Part shown: positions 19,039 through 27,804 of the stretch, piece by piece | How the letters are laid out: each line of letters opens with the position of its first letter | How positions within the stretch are numbered: position 1 is the first letter of the stretch | Origin: Candidatus Avimonas caecicola | Lineage (GTDB): Bacteria > Bacillota > Clostridia > Oscillospirales > Acutalibacteraceae | Assembly (NCBI GenBank): GCA_904419875.1 | Contig: CAJFTG010000005.1 | Location: forward strand, 1-64,000 | Reading direction: 5' to 3' | Length of the DNA stretch: 64,000 nucleotides | Notes under the pieces: generated by a model | The model's database searches: none | Told to the model about the DNA's origin: nothing | Seen by the model: only the letters and a program-made list of their open reading frames with translations | Translations under genes and position numbers: made by a program

Positions 19039-19879
19039 ATTCCTCGCTTTTCTCCTTCCGTTTTCCCTTTTGCCGTTCCCAGGCCGCCTTTACGGTGCAG
19101 TGTCCGGGGCTTGCACGGGTAGTCCGGGAACCGCGGCGGCACAAGCTCCTGTTCCTCCCCATGGTCCATATTCCTCGGCTCCGGCTGCGCCGCAAACAGA
19201 ACCCGGCGTTTCACCGCCGCACCGGTTGACTCCCCTCCTCTTCCATAATGTATCCCTGTTCGTTCGGGCTCCCTTTCAGGTCTTTTTTCATCCTCTTCTT
19301 CTGCCGTCCCTTTTCTGCCGTCCCTTTTCTGCCGTCCCCTTTTGCGGCGCGGATAGAAAGGCGGCGGAAACGGTCAGGCTTTTGCCTCGTTTCAAAATAT
19401 TCAAAAAAACAGTTGCCGGCACGCCTTCTTCGGATTAATAAACGGGTTTTGGAGAGAATAATAACGCTGGGTCCGGCAATACGATCCGGTTTACATTTTA
19501 AACGGCACAAAGCGTCCGGTTTGTCGCGCAAAACGCGTCAGCCAGCCCTTTTATATCATTCCGAGGGTTTGTTCCCCGCGCCGGCAGGCTGTTTTTTCTT
19601 TTTCCGAAGGCAAAGCAGCGGCGGAGAAGCCGCAGGCTCTCCGCCTTTCGCGCCGCAGGCCATTCCGGCCGCTCATAAGCCTTTGCCGTGCCAAACCCTC
19701 TTGAGCGGCATCCGGCTCCGGCGGCCTGCTGCGCCGTGTAAAAAACGCAAAATGCCAAAAGCCTCCTGTCCGCATAAACGCCGGACGGGAGGACATACTA
19801 ACATCGCGGCTCGTCCGTTTTATAAACGTACGGATTTCGCAACCCCCGGTTTTTCCGGGAAAAAAGAGGAGTGAAACAC
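19039..19879. other. long spacer, no gene recognised
   Basis: About 840 bases between the gdhA terminator and the DUF378 gene. It contains a 14-bp tandem repeat and a more AT-rich stretch at about 19430-19560. Open frames on both strands lack ribosome-binding sites and translate into low-complexity sequence. A small RNA cannot be excluded. Confidence 0.5.
19301..19343. repeat. 14-bp tandem repeat, three copies
   Basis: Three consecutive copies of CTGCCGTCCCTTTT, the last with one extra C. Confidence 0.9.
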
Positions 19880-20089
19880 ATGCTGGACAGACTGGCGCTT
19901 ATCCTCGTGGTGATCGGCGCAATCAACTGGGGAAGCATCGGGTTGTTTCAGTTCGACATCGTGGCATGGGCTTTCGGCGGCCAGGGCGCTGCCGTCAGCC
20001 GCGTGATCTATACCCTTGTCGCGCTGGCGGGCATCTGGTGCATTTCCCTGTTCTTCCGCGACCGCGAAGAACTGATCGAACACGATTAG
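19880..20089 (+). CDS. DUF378 family membrane protein
   Basis: 69 residues. MLDRLALILVVIGAINWGSIG with the family's Asn-Trp-Gly motif, then a second membrane segment (about 37-58) ending in FFRDREE. ATG at 19880 is chosen because AGAGGAG ends 8 bases upstream; the GTG at 19871 overlaps that site. The DUF378 family is widespread in Firmicutes and has no known function. It is a single-gene unit ending at a bidirectional terminator. Confidence 0.88.
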   Translation: MLDRLALILVVIGAINWGSIGLFQFDIVAWAFGGQGAAVSRVIYTLVALAGIWCISLFFRDREELIEHD

Positions 20090-20098
20090 AGCCATTCT

Positions 20099-20141
20099 AG
20101 CAAAAAGTAGCGGACGATTTTATCGTCCGCTACTTTTTGCT
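20099..20141. terminator. bidirectional terminator between DUF378 gene and ackA
   Basis: A nearly perfect 19-bp inverted repeat (AGCAAAAAGTAGCGGACGA and its complement) with T-runs on both strands. It serves both convergent genes. Confidence 0.95.
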
Positions 20142-20189
20142 TTCTTATTTGGCCTTCCTGCAGCATGCCGCCGTCTGACGCCGGCAACG

Positions 20190-21398
20190 TTACAGCGTCC
20201 GTCCTTCCACGATTGCCTGCGTGTCCCGCGCGATGACCAGCTCCTCGTTGGTGGGGATGACGAAGGCGCGCACGCTGGAATCCGGTGTGGTGATCTCCGT
20301 TTCCTCTCCGTGAACCTTGTTCTTCTCCGCATCCAGCTTCACGCCATAGAAGGAAAGGGCGTTGCAGATCTCCGCGCGCAGGGTGGGCTGGTTCTCGCCG
20401 ATGCCGGCGGTGAAGATCAGCGCATCCACGCCGCCGAGGGCGACAATGTACCCGCCGATGTACTTGATAATCTCATAGGTGCGCATATCCCAGGCGAGCT
20501 TCGCCCGCTCATTCCCCGCTTCAATCGCCGCGGCAATGTCGCGGTCGTCGCTCGAAACGCCGGAAATGCCCAGCATGCCGGACTGCTTGTTCAGCAGCTC
20601 GTCCATCTGGCGCGGGGTCAGCCCCTCCTTTTCCATGATGTAGGTCACGACCGAAGGATCCACGGCGCCCGAGCGGGTGCCCATCATGAACCCGTCCAGC
20701 GGGGTCAGCCCCATTGTGGTGTCGATCACCCTGCCGTCCCGGATCGCAGTGACGGAGGAGCCGTTGCCGAAATGGCAGGAGATGATCCGCGTCCCCTTGC
20801 CGTCGGGCTTGCCGAGCAGTTCCAGGCAGCGCCTGCTGACATAGCGGTGGGACGTGCCGTGGAAGCCGTAGCGGCGGACGCCGTACTGCTCATAATACCG
20901 GTACGGCACGCCGAACATGTACGCTTTGGGGGGCATGGTCTGATGGAACGCCGTGTCGAACACCACAACCTGCGGCACCTCCCGGCCGAAGGCGGCGATA
21001 GCGGCGTTGATCCCCTGCACATGCGCCTTGTTGTGCAGGGGCGCGAGAGAGGCATAATCGGCGATATCCTGAATAACCTGATCGGTGACCAGCACGGAAT
21101 GGTCAAACTTCGAGCCGCCCTGCACGATGCGGTGGCCGATCGCCGCCACCTCGGAAAGGCTGTCGATCACCTTGCCCTCCCCCGCGGTCAGCGCCTCCTT
21201 TACCTGCGCAAAGGCGGCGGTATGGTCCGGCATGGCGACTTCCCTGGTAATCACGCGGCCGTCGCTCGTTTTATGGGTGAACTTTCCGTCGATCCCAATC
21301 CGCTCGCAGTTGCCCTTGGCCAGGACGACCTCGCCGTTCATGTCGATCAGCTGATATTTCAGCGACGAGCTGCCCGCATTGATAACCAGAATTTTCAT
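20190..21398 (-). CDS. ackA: acetate kinase (second copy, complete)
   Basis: 402 residues, full family length. MKILVINAGSSSLKYQLID, APLHNKAHV, VVFDTAFHQTMPPKAY, RRYGFHGTSHRYVS and the FTAGIGEN motif near the C-terminus are all present, so it should be active in acetyl phosphate to acetate conversion with ATP formation. ATG at 21398; the upstream site AAGGATGCAAG is weak. It has its own promoter about 220 bases upstream. It is a diverged paralogue of the partial gene at the left edge. Confidence 0.97.
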   Translation of the reverse strand: MKILVINAGSSSLKYQLIDMNGEVVLAKGNCERIGIDGKFTHKTSDGRVITREVAMPDHTAAFAQVKEALTAGEGKVIDSLSEVAAIGHRIVQGGSKFDHSVLVTDQVIQDIADYASLAPLHNKAHVQGINAAIAAFGREVPQVVVFDTAFHQTMPPKAYMFGVPYRYYEQYGVRRYGFHGTSHRYVSRRCLELLGKPDGKGTRIISCHFGNGSSVTAIRDGRVIDTTMGLTPLDGFMMGTRSGAVDPSVVTYIMEKEGLTPRQMDELLNKQSGMLGISGVSSDDRDIAAAIEAGNERAKLAWDMRTYEIIKYIGGYIVALGGVDALIFTAGIGENQPTLRAEICNALSFYGVKLDAEKNKVHGEETEITTPDSSVRAFVIPTNEELVIARDTQAIVEGRTL

Positions 21399-21617
21399 CT
21401 TGCATCCTTACCTGCCTTTTCTTACTTTTCATATTTTCCCCGTTTCCGGGCGGCCCTTCCGGTTTTTCACAGCCCCGCTGCCTGCGGGGCCGGAGCCGGC
21501 CTGTTTCCGCAGCCGGATGCCGCCCGGCGCCGCTTGCATTCCCCGCGAAAAGCACGTATACTGAAGAGAGAAGACGATGGGGCGCCGCCCGGGGGGACGC
21601 GGAACGTCAACTCTATT
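21399..21617 (-). promoter_or_regulatory. long GC-rich leader of the second ackA
   Basis: About 210 bases separate the promoter from the start codon. No open frame and no known riboswitch was recognised; several GC-rich stems are possible. A second promoter closer to the gene cannot be excluded. Confidence 0.35.
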
Positions 21618-21646
21618 ATAATAGTCCCTTTCTCCAGAATTTTCAA
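21618..21646 (-). promoter_or_regulatory. sigma-A type promoter upstream of the second ackA
   Basis: Minus strand TTGAAA (21646-21641), 17-base spacer, TATTAT (21623-21618). Confidence 0.6.
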
Positions 21647-21870
21647 GTTAAATCCTGAATAAAGCGGAAGAATAAAGCAGGAATTCAGCGGGAAAAAGCG
21701 CCGCAGGCAGGGGATTTTCTTTTCTTTTTTCACTTTTCTGTATAAATACCCATTTCCCACCGTTTTATTCTTCCTTCCGCCTTGGACTTTTTCCGCGCTC
21801 CTTTCCGCTCACTATCCTCAGAGAAAACAGGCCGTATAAGACAACGCTGCCCAAGAAAGGGGGGAAGCCT

Positions 21871-22434
21871 ATGAAAACATTGATTCTCAACGGCTCTCCC
21901 AAAAGAAATGGCGACACGGCTGCCCTTATTGAGGAGTTCACAAAGCACCTAAAGGGTGATGTTCGGGTCGTATCTTCTTACTTTGACAATATCAGCCCTT
22001 GTCTTGACTGCCGCCATTGCCGGAGCACTCCAGGCTGCATTATCAATGACGATCTGCAGAACGTGTATCCCTATCTTGAAGCCTGTGACAATCTTGTTAT
22101 TGCTTCTCCTGTTTGGTTTTCCGAGCTGAGCGGCCCGTTGCTCACCCTTGCCAGTCGTATCCAAACCTATTTCGCCGCAAGACAGTTTAGAAATGAGCCG
22201 AATCGGATTAAACACAAAAACGGGATCCTGATACTTGTTGGTGCGGAGAAGGGCACCGAAGAAAAGGCAAGTTCTACCGCACATACCATCTTGAAGCATA
22301 TGAATGCTCTGCCTTGTATCGCTTCTATATTTTCTCTAAACACAAATATTCTTCCTGCCGCAGACGATCTTCCGGCTCTTGCCGCTGCCCGCAACACCGC
22401 CTTACTTCTTAACCAGCTTCTTGATGAATCGTAA
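21871..22434 (+). CDS. flavodoxin-fold NAD(P)H-dependent reductase, iron-sulfur-flavoprotein-like
   Basis: 187 residues with the FMN-phosphate loop NGSPKRNGDTAAL at the N-terminus and SPVWFSELSGPL in the middle, typical of the FMN reductase/flavodoxin superfamily. Cys44, Cys47, Cys50 and Cys56 are spaced C-X2-C-X2-C-X5-C, the compact motif that binds a [4Fe-4S] cluster in iron-sulfur flavoproteins. A related group of clostridial flavodoxin-like proteins has a similar motif without proven cluster binding. ATG at 21871 follows AAAGGGGGGAAG. Base composition and codon use (many AAA, CTT, TCT) are much less GC-rich than the neighbours, suggesting transfer. Confidence 0.85.
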   Translation: MKTLILNGSPKRNGDTAALIEEFTKHLKGDVRVVSSYFDNISPCLDCRHCRSTPGCIINDDLQNVYPYLEACDNLVIASPVWFSELSGPLLTLASRIQTYFAARQFRNEPNRIKHKNGILILVGAEKGTEEKASSTAHTILKHMNALPCIASIFSLNTNILPAADDLPALAAARNTALLLNQLLDES

Positions 22435-22480
22435 TTGTTCTCTTTTTACCTCCCTGACTTTTTATAGCTGGTTATAACTG

Positions 22481-22570
22481 GTCTTTCGTTCCTTTCGCTC
22501 CCTGCTGTTCCCTGCTGCCCCCTGCTGCCCCTTCCCACCTGCTCTTCCGCCCTTTTCGCCCCTTTTCGCC
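22481..22570. repeat. 10-bp tandem repeats upstream of tmcAL
   Basis: Units CCTGCTGTTC, CCTGCTGCCC, CCTGCTGCCC (22501-22530) and CCTTTTCGCC twice (22551-22570), preceded by a degenerate CTTTCGTTC run. Confidence 0.8.
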
Positions 22571-22636
22571 CGGCCGCCCTGTCGCTTTTTCCCGCGCGGA
22601 AGGCCCGCCTTCCGGAACCAGAAAGGAGGAACGTGC

Positions 22637-23851
22637 ATGAAAATCGCCGGCATCGTCGCCGAATACAACCCCTTCCACAACGGGCACGCCCACCACATCG
22701 AGCGCACCCGCGCAGCCGACGGCGCCTGCCGCGCCACCCATATTGTCGCCGTAATGAGCGGGAATTTTGTGCAGCGGGGGGAGCTCGCCCTCCTTCCGAA
22801 GGCCGACCGGGTCCGGTCGGCGCTGGCAGGGGGCGCCGACCTCGTGCTGGAGCTTCCCCTGCCCTGGGCGATTGCGTCGGCCGAAGCGTTCGCTTTCGGC
22901 GCGGTATCCCTTCTGGACGCCCTCGGCTGTGTGGATGTGCTGAGCTTCGGCAGCGAATGCGGGGAGACGGAGCCGCTGCAAAAGGTGGCCGACACGCTGG
23001 ACTCCGACCGCTTCGCCGCTCTTCTCCGCTACCACCTGGAAGGGGGGATCGCCTTCCCGGAAGCGCGCCAGCGGGCAGTGGAGGAAATCCTGGGCAAAAA
23101 AGGCGCCTCCGTGCTGGAGCACCCCAACAATACCCTGGGCGTCGAATACCTCAAGGCTTTGCGGCGGCTGGATTCCCCGATCTGCCCCTTTACCATTCCC
23201 CGCCTCGGCGCCGGTCACGACGGGACCCTCCCGGTGGGCGATATGGCTTCCGCCACCTTCCTGCGTTCCCTTCTCCTCGCCGGGCGGACAGCTAACGCCG
23301 CCCCCTATATCCCGCCCGCCGCGCTGGAAATCCTCTGCGAGGCCGCCGGCGCCGGACGATGCCCGGCCGACCCCGCCCGGATCGAACGGGCCATGCTGTC
23401 CGCCCTGCGCCGCCTGAGCCGGGAACAGGTCGCCCGCCTGCCGGGGATTTCGGAGGGGCTGGAACACCGGGTATACGAGGCGATCCGCTCCTCCGGCAGC
23501 ATGGAGGCGCTGCTGAACGCCGTCAAAACCAGGCGGTACCCGCTGGCCCGGATCCGCCGGATACTGCTCGCCGGGTTCCTGGGACTGTCCGCCGGCTGGG
23601 AAACCCGCCGCCCTCCTTATATCCGGGTGCTCGGAATCGGCCGGAACGGGGCGGACATCCTCCGGGCGGCGAAGGGGGCCGCCCTTCCGCTGGTGACGCG
23701 GGTCTCGCAGTTCGAGTCCCTGCCGGAGGAATGCCGGCGGCTTTTTGTGCTGGAGTCCCGCGCGGCCGACCTGTACGCTCTGGCTCTCCCCCTGCCGCTT
23801 CCCTGCGGGACGGAGTATACCGCCGGCATGATCCGCCCGGAGGAGCCATGA
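22637..23851 (+). CDS. tmcAL: tRNA(Met) cytidine acetate ligase
   Basis: Forms N4-acetylcytidine at the wobble position of elongator tRNA(Met) from acetate and ATP; formerly YlbM or nucleotidyltransferase-like protein. 404 residues. MKIAGIVAEYNPFHNGH holds the HxGH-type ATP-binding motif (His14 to His17), and MSGNFVQRGE follows at about 42-51. ATG at 22637 follows AAAGGAGGAACGTGC. It stands alone between the flavoprotein gene and a convergent carbohydrate cluster. It consumes acetate, which the acetate kinases of this window produce. Confidence 0.95.
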   Translation: MKIAGIVAEYNPFHNGHAHHIERTRAADGACRATHIVAVMSGNFVQRGELALLPKADRVRSALAGGADLVLELPLPWAIASAEAFAFGAVSLLDALGCVDVLSFGSECGETEPLQKVADTLDSDRFAALLRYHLEGGIAFPEARQRAVEEILGKKGASVLEHPNNTLGVEYLKALRRLDSPICPFTIPRLGAGHDGTLPVGDMASATFLRSLLLAGRTANAAPYIPPAALEILCEAAGAGRCPADPARIERAMLSALRRLSREQVARLPGISEGLEHRVYEAIRSSGSMEALLNAVKTRRYPLARIRRILLAGFLGLSAGWETRRPPYIRVLGIGRNGADILRAAKGAALPLVTRVSQFESLPEECRRLFVLESRAADLYALALPLPLPCGTEYTAGMIRPEEP

Positions 23852-24104
23852 AGGGCTCTGCCGGACAGAAGGGCCCGCCGCCAAAAGCTTTCCCCACCCG
23901 TTTGGCGCACAGCCCGCCGCTCCCCACGCGGGAAGGTGGTTTGAAATTGTGCCCCGGGGTTCCCGGCGGGCCGGCCCGTCATATGCCGGGCCCGCGCCGA
24001 CGCGCCGGGCCGCAGTAAAGGCAAGTATAGATTTTGTGACACAAAATCGCACGCTCCCGGCGCGGGAGCAGCGGCGGCAGCCGGCCGGCACGTTCGGAAA
24101 ACGC

Positions 24105-24145
24105 AAAAACGGACCTGCGAAGCACGGCGCTTCGCAGGTCCGTTT
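24105..24145 (-). terminator. intrinsic terminator ending the 24-48 kb carbohydrate cluster
   Basis: A 17-bp perfect stem (AAACGGACCTGCGAAGC and its complement, 5-base loop) followed on the minus strand by TTTTT. It lies 15 bases after the last DUF4838 gene. Confidence 0.93.
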
Positions 24146-24160
24146 GACTGCAGGGGGAAG

Positions 24161-26047
24161 TTAATACATGTGGGTTTTTGCGGTGTTCCACAGCTTGATC
24201 TGGTTTTGCATCCGTTCCTTCTGCTCGGCGGTCACGTTGTTCAGCTGGGCGCTGGCCTTGGAGACGGCGGCGTCGATCTTGGATATCCAGGAACGGGTAT
24301 ACACTTCGGACGGATCCGGCGGGATCCAGGTGATGCTGTCGCCGGTGCAGGCTTCGCTGGCGTCGGCAAGCAGCTGGTAATAGGCCAGCATGGCGTCCGC
24401 CCCGTTGCCGAACAGCTTTTCGCAGGCTTCCCGAAGGATATCGTCGCCGCTCAGGCTGGAATCCCACATTCCCTTGGCCGCGACATACCACAGCGGCCAG
24501 CGCAGCGGGTAGCTCGCCTCCGTCTCGCGGTATGCGGCGAGGGGGCCCTGATCGTAGTATACATAGTCCGCGCCGTTGGCTTTCCAGAAATCCTGGTCCC
24601 GGATGGCCACATCGCCCTGCACCCAGGGGATATTGGCCCACGCCGAGCTGGAGGAATCGCCGGAAATGCAGAGCCATTTCCAGATGGAGATATTCTGCAG
24701 GTTGGCCTTCTTGATATAGCTGAGGAAGTTGTCCTTCCAGGAGGTTTTGTAGGTGTTGTGGGTGATGGGGTTGCGGGTGTCGCCCAGATAGAGGCCGTCC
24801 TCAATGGGGCTGGTCACGCTGGTCTCGGTGCAGAACATGACCTCCACGTTCGACGCCGCCTTCACGCTGGTCTGCGGGGCAAACCAGGTGGAATGGTAGC
24901 TGAGGATGGCCACCTTCTTGTCCGGATGCTCCTTTGCCACCTCGGCCGCCACGTTGTTGGCGAAGGTGAGCATCAGGTCGGTATCGGTCGGATACTTGCT
25001 GCATTCGCTGCACTCGCACCAGTCGGTCTCCCAGCCGTCGTTGGCGGTGATGGAATAGGTGATGGTGTTGGGGTTGCTGTCGAAATAGGCGTTGACCTTT
25101 TTGGCCACCTCGCGGGCAAAGGATTTGTTGGAATAGCAGTACTGCCACCAGGTGGCTGAAGCGTCCCGCTTGCCGTCGATCTCACTGAACCATTCGGGAT
25201 GGGTGGAGAAATAGTTCTCCTTGGAAACCAGGGAAGGCAGGTAATGGCCATAGGTGTTTTCCTCGCCGCCCAGATACCAGCGCTGGCCGAGTACCCGCGT
25301 CTGGAACCAGACGTTGTTCTGCCGGCTGGAAAATTTCGGGGTGTGGGTAACGTCCAGCGACCCAACGCTGATCGTGCTTTTGGACGGCACAATCTGCCAG
25401 AGTTCGCTGGGCCCGAACCAGCCGCAGCCCTGATCCTCCAGGAACATCGTCACCGCGTACTGCGTCCCCAGGTACGCGCCGTCGTCGTTGCCCATGAGGA
25501 CCAGATAATTGTTCACCCGCTTGAGAATCACCTTTTCGTTGCCGGGGTACCCCGTCGGCTGTTTGACGCCCAGCTTTTCCGTGTACTTGGACGGCCCGAC
25601 CAGGATATAATTGCCCGTGGTGCGGTCCACGTCGTCGTAGCCAACGCTCACCGTCGCGCCGGTCATCCGTTTGAGATAATCCTGCAGGTCGGTAGCGGCC
25701 GCGATCACCTTGTCCGAGGCGTTCTTCGCGATGACAATGGTGGCCGCCGCCTTGCCGTTTTCCACAATTTTCAGGTCGCCGGAAACGGACGGCGGGTTGG
25801 TGGACGTCGTCCCGCCGCTGCTGCCGGCGGTCGAACCGCTCCCCGTTGTGGTGCTGCCGTCCTCCGTTGCGGAGGTGGAGGTGCCGCTCGACCCTGTTCC
25901 GGTCGAGCCGGTCGTGCTCCCCGTCGTGCTGCCGGGGGCGGAGGATTCGCCGCCGCCTCCCCCGCAGCCGCCCAGCGACAGCAGGAGCATTCCCGCCAGC
26001 AGCAGGCTGACGCCCCGCACGGCATGTGAAAGCTTTCTTTTCTTCAA
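24161..26047 (-). CDS. DUF4838 domain lipoprotein
   Basis: 628 residues from a TTG start at 26047 (GGAGGC 8 bases upstream), overlapping the stop of the preceding gene by 4 bases. The signal peptide MKKRKLSHAVRG...LLLSLGGC gives a lipidated Cys. Then come a Gly/Ser/Thr-rich linker to about residue 75, an N-terminal domain like those preceding glycosidase barrels (about 78-200), and the DUF4838 region. The family is found with glycoside hydrolases and is thought to act on polysaccharides, but no activity is proven to my knowledge. HPEWF and D-X6-C-X-C-X2-C (encoded around 25000-25040) are shared with two other proteins of the cluster. It should sit on the cell surface and contact the glycan outside. 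Confidence 0.88.
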   Translation of the reverse strand: MKKRKLSHAVRGVSLLLAGMLLLSLGGCGGGGGESSAPGSTTGSTTGSTGTGSSGTSTSATEDGSTTTGSGSTAGSSGGTTSTNPPSVSGDLKIVENGKAAATIVIAKNASDKVIAAATDLQDYLKRMTGATVSVGYDDVDRTTGNYILVGPSKYTEKLGVKQPTGYPGNEKVILKRVNNYLVLMGNDDGAYLGTQYAVTMFLEDQGCGWFGPSELWQIVPSKSTISVGSLDVTHTPKFSSRQNNVWFQTRVLGQRWYLGGEENTYGHYLPSLVSKENYFSTHPEWFSEIDGKRDASATWWQYCYSNKSFAREVAKKVNAYFDSNPNTITYSITANDGWETDWCECSECSKYPTDTDLMLTFANNVAAEVAKEHPDKKVAILSYHSTWFAPQTSVKAASNVEVMFCTETSVTSPIEDGLYLGDTRNPITHNTYKTSWKDNFLSYIKKANLQNISIWKWLCISGDSSSSAWANIPWVQGDVAIRDQDFWKANGADYVYYDQGPLAAYRETEASYPLRWPLWYVAAKGMWDSSLSGDDILREACEKLFGNGADAMLAYYQLLADASEACTGDSITWIPPDPSEVYTRSWISKIDAAVSKASAQLNNVTAEQKERMQNQIKLWNTAKTHMY

Positions 26048-27759
26048 ACCGGATTCGCCTCCTTGTCCTGTGGCTCCGCCGTCCGCTCTTCCCCGGCTCC
26101 GGGGCCGGGGCACTGCCGGATGACGGACTTGGCCTTTTCCCAAAGCCCGCGCTGGATGCGCAGGCGTTTTTGAACGGTTTCCTCCTGCCCGGGCAGAAGC
26201 GCCTCCACCGCCCGGAGGATGCCGTCGATGCGCTCGACCGCTTCCGGCGTATACAGTTCCCCGGGCGCCGGCGGATGCCAGGCGATGGAAAACGCGGTGC
26301 TGTGCGCCGCAATGTCCGCCAGGGCGCTGTAATAGGCGAACATCAGGTCCGCCGCGCCGCCGTACAGCTTTTTGCAGTCGTCCATCAGGATGTCCGAGCC
26401 GGTCAGGTCCTTGTCCCACCAGCTCCGGGCGGCGACATGCCACAGCGGGAAGCGCAGCGCATAGCTTTCGCCATCCTCGTAAAACACATCCAGCGGCCCC
26501 TGATCGTTGTATACGTACCGCACGCCGTGATCCCGCCAGTAACGGTTGTTGCGGGTGGCCACGTCGCCCTGCACCCAGGGAACGTCCTTCCACTCCGGCC
26601 GGGCGGCGGCGATGCAGTACCAGTCCCAAATGGCAATGCTTTGGAACTTCACCATCCGGTTCCACTGCTCAAAGTTATCCTTCCAGGGCGTGGGATAGGT
26701 GTTTTTGCTCTGCTCGAAGCGGTAACGCTGGTGGTAACCGTTATCCGGCCCCTTGTCCACCGGAAGGAACATGTCCGCTTCCTTGCAGAACATGACCTCC
26801 ACGTTCGGCTCCGCCTCCATCGGATGGGTGGGCGGGTGATAGGTGGGGAAATAGGCCAGAAAGGTCAGCTTATGGTCCGGGAAACGCCGGCCCACAAGCC
26901 GGGCGATCCGGTTGGCGAAGAGCACCGCCGTTTCGCTCGGCGTCCCCATCTGGCGGCACTGGTCGCATTCGCACCAGCCGTGATACCATCCGTCGTTGAG
27001 GGCGATGCTGTACTGCACCAGCGTCGGGTCCTCCTCAAACTTCTCGCAGATCTTCTCCGCCAAAGCCGCCGCCAGCTCCTCGTTGGAGTAGCAATACTGC
27101 CACCACTCCACAAAGGGGTTGCGCTTGCCGTCAATCATGCAGAACCATTCCGGATGTTTTTCAAAGGCTTCGTCCCGCGGGATCAGGAAGGGAAAGCCGT
27201 GCCCGGAAATCCGCCGGTCTCCGCCGAGATACCAGCGGCGTCCGATCTCCGGATGGAACCGCAGGACGTTGCTGTACCGGCTGATGAAGGCCGGGCGGTG
27301 GTCGATGTCCAGATAGCCGACCGAAACCGTCGGCTTCCGGGGGACCACCTGCCAGAGGGGGTCGGGGGAAAACCAGCCGCAGCCCAGCCGTTCAAACAGC
27401 ATGGTCACGGCAAACTGGGTGCCGGTATAGGCCCCGTCGTCGTTGCCGAGCAGGAGCAGGCGGTTCCCGTCGCGGCGCAGAAGCACCCGTTCGTTCCCCG
27501 GGTATCCCGTCGGGGCTTCCACCCCCATCTCCCGCGTCAGGCGGGACGGGCCGATCAGCACCACCCCGTCCGCCGGCGCCTGGTCTTCGGTAACCACGGC
27601 GCATTCCGCGCCGCTCATCTGCCGCAGGAGGGAGCGGAAATCCTCCGCCGCCGCGCGGACCTTCTCCCCCGCCTCCCCGGCAATCACCACCGTGCAGCGG
27701 GCTTCCCCGTTTTCAGCCAGCAGCATTTCGGTGTAGTCTTCCCGCATTCTAGGGTCCAT
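26044..27759 (-). CDS. DUF4838 domain protein, cytoplasmic paralogue
   Basis: 571 residues, no signal peptide, so cytoplasmic. It aligns along its length with the lipoprotein encoded next: PTGYPGNERVLL versus PTGYPGNEKVIL, GNDDGAYTGTQFAVTM versus GNDDGAYLGTQYAVTM, HPEWF, YCYSNEE, and the DGWYHGWCECDQC motif. A glycosidase-like barrel with a preceding N-terminal domain is the likely fold; the substrate is unknown. ATG at 27759 follows GGAGACGACCC. The pair suggests one enzyme acts outside and a sister acts on imported fragments inside. C-terminal residues after about 555 are hydrophilic and unconserved. Confidence 0.85.
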   Translation of the reverse strand: MDPRMREDYTEMLLAENGEARCTVVIAGEAGEKVRAAAEDFRSLLRQMSGAECAVVTEDQAPADGVVLIGPSRLTREMGVEAPTGYPGNERVLLRRDGNRLLLLGNDDGAYTGTQFAVTMLFERLGCGWFSPDPLWQVVPRKPTVSVGYLDIDHRPAFISRYSNVLRFHPEIGRRWYLGGDRRISGHGFPFLIPRDEAFEKHPEWFCMIDGKRNPFVEWWQYCYSNEELAAALAEKICEKFEEDPTLVQYSIALNDGWYHGWCECDQCRQMGTPSETAVLFANRIARLVGRRFPDHKLTFLAYFPTYHPPTHPMEAEPNVEVMFCKEADMFLPVDKGPDNGYHQRYRFEQSKNTYPTPWKDNFEQWNRMVKFQSIAIWDWYCIAAARPEWKDVPWVQGDVATRNNRYWRDHGVRYVYNDQGPLDVFYEDGESYALRFPLWHVAARSWWDKDLTGSDILMDDCKKLYGGAADLMFAYYSALADIAAHSTAFSIAWHPPAPGELYTPEAVERIDGILRAVEALLPGQEETVQKRLRIQRGLWEKAKSVIRQCPGPGAGEERTAEPQDKEANPV

Positions 27760-27804
27760 GGGTCGTCTCCTTCTTCTGTGCCGACGCCGGTTATGCCCGA
27801 TGGG

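Noticed and set aside
19039..19879. Small genes or a structured RNA in the gdhA-DUF378 spacer
   Set aside because: No open frame with a ribosome-binding site and no recognised RNA motif; a covariance-model search would be needed to settle it.
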